Below are positions 60,518 to 64,000 of a stretch of DNA of 64,000 nucleotides, piece after piece. The notes beneath the pieces are model-generated. The model did not search any database, was not told where the DNA came from, and was given only the letters and a program-made list of their open reading frames with translations. Within the stretch, counting starts at the first letter, position 1. Each line of letters starts with the position of its first letter. A program made the position numbers and the translations under genes. The DNA is from Mucilaginibacter roseus (lineage in GTDB: Bacteria > Bacteroidota > Bacteroidia > Sphingobacteriales > Sphingobacteriaceae), in assembly GCF_021215455.1 (NCBI RefSeq), contig NZ_JAJPWV010000004.1:310001-374000 (forward strand), written 5' to 3'.

Positions 60518-62803
60518 TTAAATACCCTCGGCACCCCTAACCGGCGGTTCAGTTTTAAGCAGGTGCTTAATAAAGAAATTCTTTTTGCTGCGACGGCCGT
60601 AAACACCGCCATCGCTATGGCCCATGCCGGGTATAACCAGCAGCTCAAAATCCTTATTAGCCTTTATAAGCTCATCAGCAAAACGAAGGGTTGATTCTGG
60701 CGGAACATTCTCATCGGCCTCGCCAACTATCAGCATTAAGTTGCCTTGCAGCTTGGCAGCGTTGGTTATGTTTGATTGCGCGCCATAATGCGGGCCAACC
60801 GGGTAACCCATCCATTGCTCGTTCCACCATTGCTTATCAATACGGTTATCATGGCAGCCACAGGCAGCCACGCCTACTTTATAAAATTCCGGGTGAAACA
60901 GCAGGCCGCCCGAGGCATTTTGTCCGCCAGCTGAAGTGCCGTATAACCCAACACGGCTTACATCAACCTGCGGGTACTTGGCGGCAAGCGCTTTCATCCA
61001 CAAAATACGGTCATCAAATCCTGCATCGGCCAGATTTTTCCAGCATACATCATGAAAAGCCTTTGAGCGGTTTGCCGTACCCATACCATCAATCTGCACT
61101 ACAATAAAGCCCAACTGGGCTATGCTCTGCATCTCGTTTACAGCCGAGAAGTTTTTAGGCACAAATGAGTCCTGCGGACCGGCATATATGTTTTCAATTA
61201 CCGGGTATGCCTTGTTCGGGTCCATATTGGCCGGGCGGTAAACCACACCCCAAATGTCTGTTTTGCCATCGCGGGCTTTAGCCACAAAAACCTCGGGCAG
61301 TTTTATGCCGGTAGCTAATAATTTTGATAGATCTGCGGTTTCCAAATCCGCTATCTTTTTACCCGTGACGGTGCTGCGTAAACTAACTACCGGGGCTACG
61401 TGAACCTGCGAGTAAGCATCTATCATGTACTTTCTATCCGGCGAGTAAGTTACCTGGTGGTTGCCTTTTTCGGGGGTCAGGTCAATCAGCCCTTTACCAT
61501 TAAAGCCAATGCGGTAGTAATGGATAAAGTAAGGATCCTCGCCGGCGTTCATGCCGCTGCCCTTAAACCATAATTGCCTTTTCTGTACGTCAACACTATC
61601 AATATCACGCAGCACCCAGTTCCCTTTGGTTATCAGTTGCTGCTTGCCGGTAAGTGTATTTACCAGGTAAGCGTGCCGCCAGCCATCCTGCTCGGTTACC
61701 CATACCGCCTCGTTGGTTTTGGGCAGATAATAAGTGAAAATCCGCTGCTCGTAAATAAAAGTTTTGGTACGCTCATCAATAATATTGCGCGTTTTGCCGG
61801 TTTGGCAATCCACCTCTATTAGCCTGAAACGCTGGTGGCCGCGGTCAACCTTTTCAAATGTAAAATAGCGGCTGTTACCTTCACGAAAATGTAACTCGGG
61901 CGCGCCGAAAAAGTCTATCTTATCGGCCTCCACCTTCAGTTGTTTCTTTGTTTTTACGTTGAAGATAAAAGGCTCATAGCTGGTAAAATCATCACCGGGC
62001 TGGGCATAATCATGACTGCGCAACTGCCCGCGTGTGGTTCCGTCAACCGAACTCAGCACATAATAAACATCCTTTATTTTCTTGTAGGTGATGCGATAGC
62101 CTATGATATATTTCCCGTCCGGCGACCACGCAAACTCGCCGTATGGCGCTTCGGATGTCCCATCAGTACTTAAAGCAATCTCTTTGCCGGAATCTTTATT
62201 CTTTATTACCAGGTTCCCCTTTTTTTGCATGGCCGTCCATTGCTTGTCGGGCGATACAGAATCGGTAAAAAAACCGCTCCAGCGGTACCGGCGGCGTTGC
62301 AGGGGGCGGTTAGGGTTATAAGCCTGAATTGCAGGTTTGATAGTTTTCTCTGCCTTGTAGTTTTTTAGGTCACACATCAGCCAGTCGGCACCGCTTTTAA
62401 AGGTGATGCTGCTTTTATCATCACTAAAAAACATGTCGCTGATCCATAGCTTATTGCCGTCAACCTTTTTATCGGTTACCTTTTCAATGGCTTTGGCCAG
62501 GCGTTCGTGGTCAAAAGCTTTTTGTTTTTTACCTGTCACAGCTTCTACAACAAAGTATTCGGCTTCGCGGTTATCAAGCGATTTCCTGTACCAGAAACTT
62601 TCGCCGGATGACTGCCAGTTCGGGGTTATGTTAGATACTACGGCAATACTTTTCAGCGCGGTATCTAACGCGTTAGCTTGCTTGAACGATTGCAGCACCT
62701 GCTGTTGCGTAGGCATGTAGGGCACATTTTTTTTCTGCTGTGCCCATGTGGTTTGAAACGCGAGCGTCGCGGCAAAACAGGTTATTAGTGAGCGGATCTT
62801 CAT
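60518..62803 (-). CDS. S9 family prolyl dipeptidyl peptidase (DPP-IV-like)
   Basis: 761 residues. Signal peptide (MKIRSLITCFAATLAFQTTW, cleaved near AQQ). An N-terminal beta-propeller DPPIV domain (about 60-480) has WSPDGKYIIGYR and an EAxE-type exopeptidase clamp region. The C-terminal alpha/beta hydrolase (about 500-760) has the nucleophile Ser in GLYGTSAGGQN, the Asp in VGEADENVPPEST and the His in IPGMGHSDGGVYGRR. It cuts Xaa-Pro (or similar) dipeptides off peptides in the periplasm. Monocistronic; converges with GH43. Confidence 0.94.
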   Translation of the reverse strand: MKIRSLITCFAATLAFQTTWAQQKKNVPYMPTQQQVLQSFKQANALDTALKSIAVVSNITPNWQSSGESFWYRKSLDNREAEYFVVEAVTGKKQKAFDHERLAKAIEKVTDKKVDGNKLWISDMFFSDDKSSITFKSGADWLMCDLKNYKAEKTIKPAIQAYNPNRPLQRRRYRWSGFFTDSVSPDKQWTAMQKKGNLVIKNKDSGKEIALSTDGTSEAPYGEFAWSPDGKYIIGYRITYKKIKDVYYVLSSVDGTTRGQLRSHDYAQPGDDFTSYEPFIFNVKTKKQLKVEADKIDFFGAPELHFREGNSRYFTFEKVDRGHQRFRLIEVDCQTGKTRNIIDERTKTFIYEQRIFTYYLPKTNEAVWVTEQDGWRHAYLVNTLTGKQQLITKGNWVLRDIDSVDVQKRQLWFKGSGMNAGEDPYFIHYYRIGFNGKGLIDLTPEKGNHQVTYSPDRKYMIDAYSQVHVAPVVSLRSTVTGKKIADLETADLSKLLATGIKLPEVFVAKARDGKTDIWGVVYRPANMDPNKAYPVIENIYAGPQDSFVPKNFSAVNEMQSIAQLGFIVVQIDGMGTANRSKAFHDVCWKNLADAGFDDRILWMKALAAKYPQVDVSRVGLYGTSAGGQNASGGLLFHPEFYKVGVAACGCHDNRIDKQWWNEQWMGYPVGPHYGAQSNITNAAKLQGNLMLIVGEADENVPPESTLRFADELIKANKDFELLVIPGMGHSDGGVYGRRSKKNFFIKHLLKTEPPVRGAEGI

Positions 62804-62993
62804 CTGTTTAAAATACTTGTTAGGGAAATTTTGGCAGTAAATTACAACACTGGCGCGGTAAAACCCAACTTACGGTTGCAGTGGTTAAAATCCGAAAATC
62901 ATCAGGTAATATCCTATCCTGCTTTGTTATATTGCTGTTACAAAGCAGCATTTGCAAAATGTATATTTCACATTATTGCCTTATTTTAGCCGG

Positions 62994-63785
62994 ATGGAGA
63001 ATGCAGATTATAAGCCCGAACTGCGCACCGTAAACGTTACCCGTTACGTTACGCCGCTGCGCGAGGGAGGCTCGCTGCCGGCCATTGCCGAGGCCGACGA
63101 CGATTTTTTATATGTGCTTAAATTTAGGGGTGCCGGGCAGGGTGTTAAGGCGCTGATTGCCGAGCTGATCGGCTGCGAAGTGGCTCGTTTGCTTGGCTTT
63201 AGAGTACCTGAATTGGTGTTCGCCAACCTGGATACGGCCTTTGGCCGGTCAGAACCCGATGAGGAGATACAGGATTTACTGAAAGCCAGCGTGGGCCTTA
63301 ACCTGGCGCTGCATTACCTTTCGGGCGCTATCACGTTCGACCCGGTGGTTACCCGGTTGGATGAGCAGACGGCCTCGCGTATTGTATGGCTTGATGCCAT
63401 GCTGACCAATGTTGACCGTACACCGCGCAACACCAATATGCTGGTTTGGCATAAGGAACTATGGCTGATAGATCACGGCGCATCGTTATATTTTCACCAC
63501 TCGTGGGATAACTGGCAGGAAATGGCGCTGCGCCCCTTCGCGCAGATAAAGGATCATGTATTGCTGCCATTAGCTACGCAAATTGAGCAGGCCGATGCCG
63601 ACTTTAAGACTATTTTGACCAATGAGCGCATCCGCAGCATAGTTGACCTGATACCGGTTTGCTGGCTGGGCGACGAGGAGCCCGAAGCCCGCAGAGATGT
63701 TTATTATGAATTTTTGATCCGCCGCATTGCCGCGTCGGAAGTTTTTGTAAAGGAGGTACAGCATGCCCGAGCCGCAACTGTTTGA
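62994..63785 (+). CDS. HipA-like kinase (HipA_2 type)
   Basis: 263 residues from ATG 62994 (MENADYKPELRTVNVTRYVT); an earlier ATG at 62952 gives an unlikely hydrophobic start. The fold signature is that of HipA-like serine kinases: a Lys region YVLKFRGAGQGVKALIAELI, a catalytic loop-like MLTNVDRTPRNTNMLVW (N, D, R, N), and a metal-binding Asp in LWLIDHGASLYFHH. Unlike classical HipA it has no adjacent HipB. Its 3' end overlaps the start of a DUF3037 gene by 23 bp, and the pair HipA_2 + DUF3037 recurs across bacteria. Role unknown; stress or phosphorylation signalling is inferred from the fold only. Confidence 0.85.
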   Translation: MENADYKPELRTVNVTRYVTPLREGGSLPAIAEADDDFLYVLKFRGAGQGVKALIAELIGCEVARLLGFRVPELVFANLDTAFGRSEPDEEIQDLLKASVGLNLALHYLSGAITFDPVVTRLDEQTASRIVWLDAMLTNVDRTPRNTNMLVWHKELWLIDHGASLYFHHSWDNWQEMALRPFAQIKDHVLLPLATQIEQADADFKTILTNERIRSIVDLIPVCWLGDEEPEARRDVYYEFLIRRIAASEVFVKEVQHARAATV

Positions 63786-64000
63786 GTATGCTGTAGTGCG
63801 CGTTGTACCCAGGGTAGAGCGCGAGGAATTCATCAACGTAGGAGTTATACTATACTGCCCTAAACAAAAATACCTGGGTTTTGAGTACAAGCTGGATGCC
63901 GACCGCCTGAAAGCACTCTACAGCGAACTTGATATTGACGAGTTAAAGCACCACTTTGCCGCCTTTGAGCAGATCAGCCTGGGCAGTAAAGCCGGGGGAC
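63763..64000 (+). CDS. DUF3037 protein (5' part, cut by window end)
   Basis: Starts at ATG 63763 inside the HipA-like gene, with a good ribosome-binding site AGGAGG 6 bases before it. Translation begins MPEPQLFEYAVVRVVPRVER and then EEFINVGVILYCPKQKYLGF, the standard start of DUF3037 proteins. The gene is open to the window edge (79 codons seen). DUF3037 has no known function; its coupling with the kinase gene suggests a joint role, perhaps as substrate or partner. Confidence 0.85.
   Translation, partial: MPEPQLFEYAVVRVVPRVEREEFINVGVILYCPKQKYLGFEYKLDADRLKALYSELDIDELKHHFAAFEQISLGSKAGG

Noticed and set aside
1..64000. CRISPR array, insertion sequence or prophage
   Set aside because: No spaced direct repeats of CRISPR type, no transposase or integrase frame, no phage structural gene was seen.

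Overview
This window is chromosomal DNA from a Bacteroidetes bacterium, most likely Sphingobacteriaceae (Mucilaginibacter/Pedobacter type). The signs are a SusC/SusD polysaccharide utilization locus with a one-protein hybrid two-component regulator, many lipoproteins with a Cys-Lys/Gln-Lys-Asp start after the lipobox, few Shine-Dalgarno sites, -7 boxes of the TAnnTTTG type, and the order purH-mreB-mreC-mreD-pbp2-rodA. The species is inference; no 16S gene is present.

Layout. 1-5.1 kb: RluA-type pseudouridine synthase, a RelE/ParE-type toxin-antitoxin pair, alcohol dehydrogenase, a lipoprotein, purN, then an AT-rich two-gene island (two small membrane proteins, the second with a HEPN-like RX4H motif) and a broken antitoxin-like gene. 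5.2-12.5 kb: purH and the cell-shape cluster mreB, mreC, mreD, pbp2, rodA. 12.6-24.8 kb: envelope and hypothetical genes, thymidine kinase, a response regulator beside a multi-PAS histidine kinase, a PH-like gene without a normal start codon, mtgA with a nonsense codon, the rpsF-rpsR-rplI operon, and a tandem pair of secreted paralogues. 24.9-33.4 kb: dnaX, an outer-membrane-type protein, icd, an MntA/HepT toxin-antitoxin pair, mannose-6-phosphate isomerase, tRNA-Phe(GAA) and a PhnA-like protein.

33.5-49.5 kb is the main accessory unit: a six-gene operon on the minus strand (SusC, SusD, SusE-like, GH53 endo-galactanase, a clan GH-A hydrolase, GH2 beta-galactosidase), divergent from a 1365-residue hybrid sensor/AraC regulator. 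It reads as a beta-1,4-galactan (pectic galactan or type I arabinogalactan) locus: SusC/D/E bind and import, GH53 cuts the chain, GH2 and probably the GH-A enzyme release galactose, and the hybrid regulator senses an oligosaccharide. 49.5-56.2 kb: a WG-repeat-like protein, a broken small gene, an SDR reductase with paired palindromic operators and a TetR regulator, a DUF4202 protein, and a copper module (CopA ATPase, HMA chaperone, AraC regulator with an HMA-like N-terminus). 56.2-57.0 kb is a gene-free, palindrome-rich spacer. 57-64 kb: a large multidomain GH43 protein, a convergent S9 (DPP-IV-like) peptidase, and a HipA-like kinase overlapping a DUF3037 gene cut by the window edge.

Three small or medium reading frames carry a single in-frame stop and otherwise look intact (antitoxin-like gene near 5.0 kb, mtgA near 20.9 kb, small gene near 50.9 kb), and a fourth lacks a start codon. 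Several intergenic spacers consist of dispersed palindromic repeats. No CRISPR array, insertion sequence or prophage was seen.
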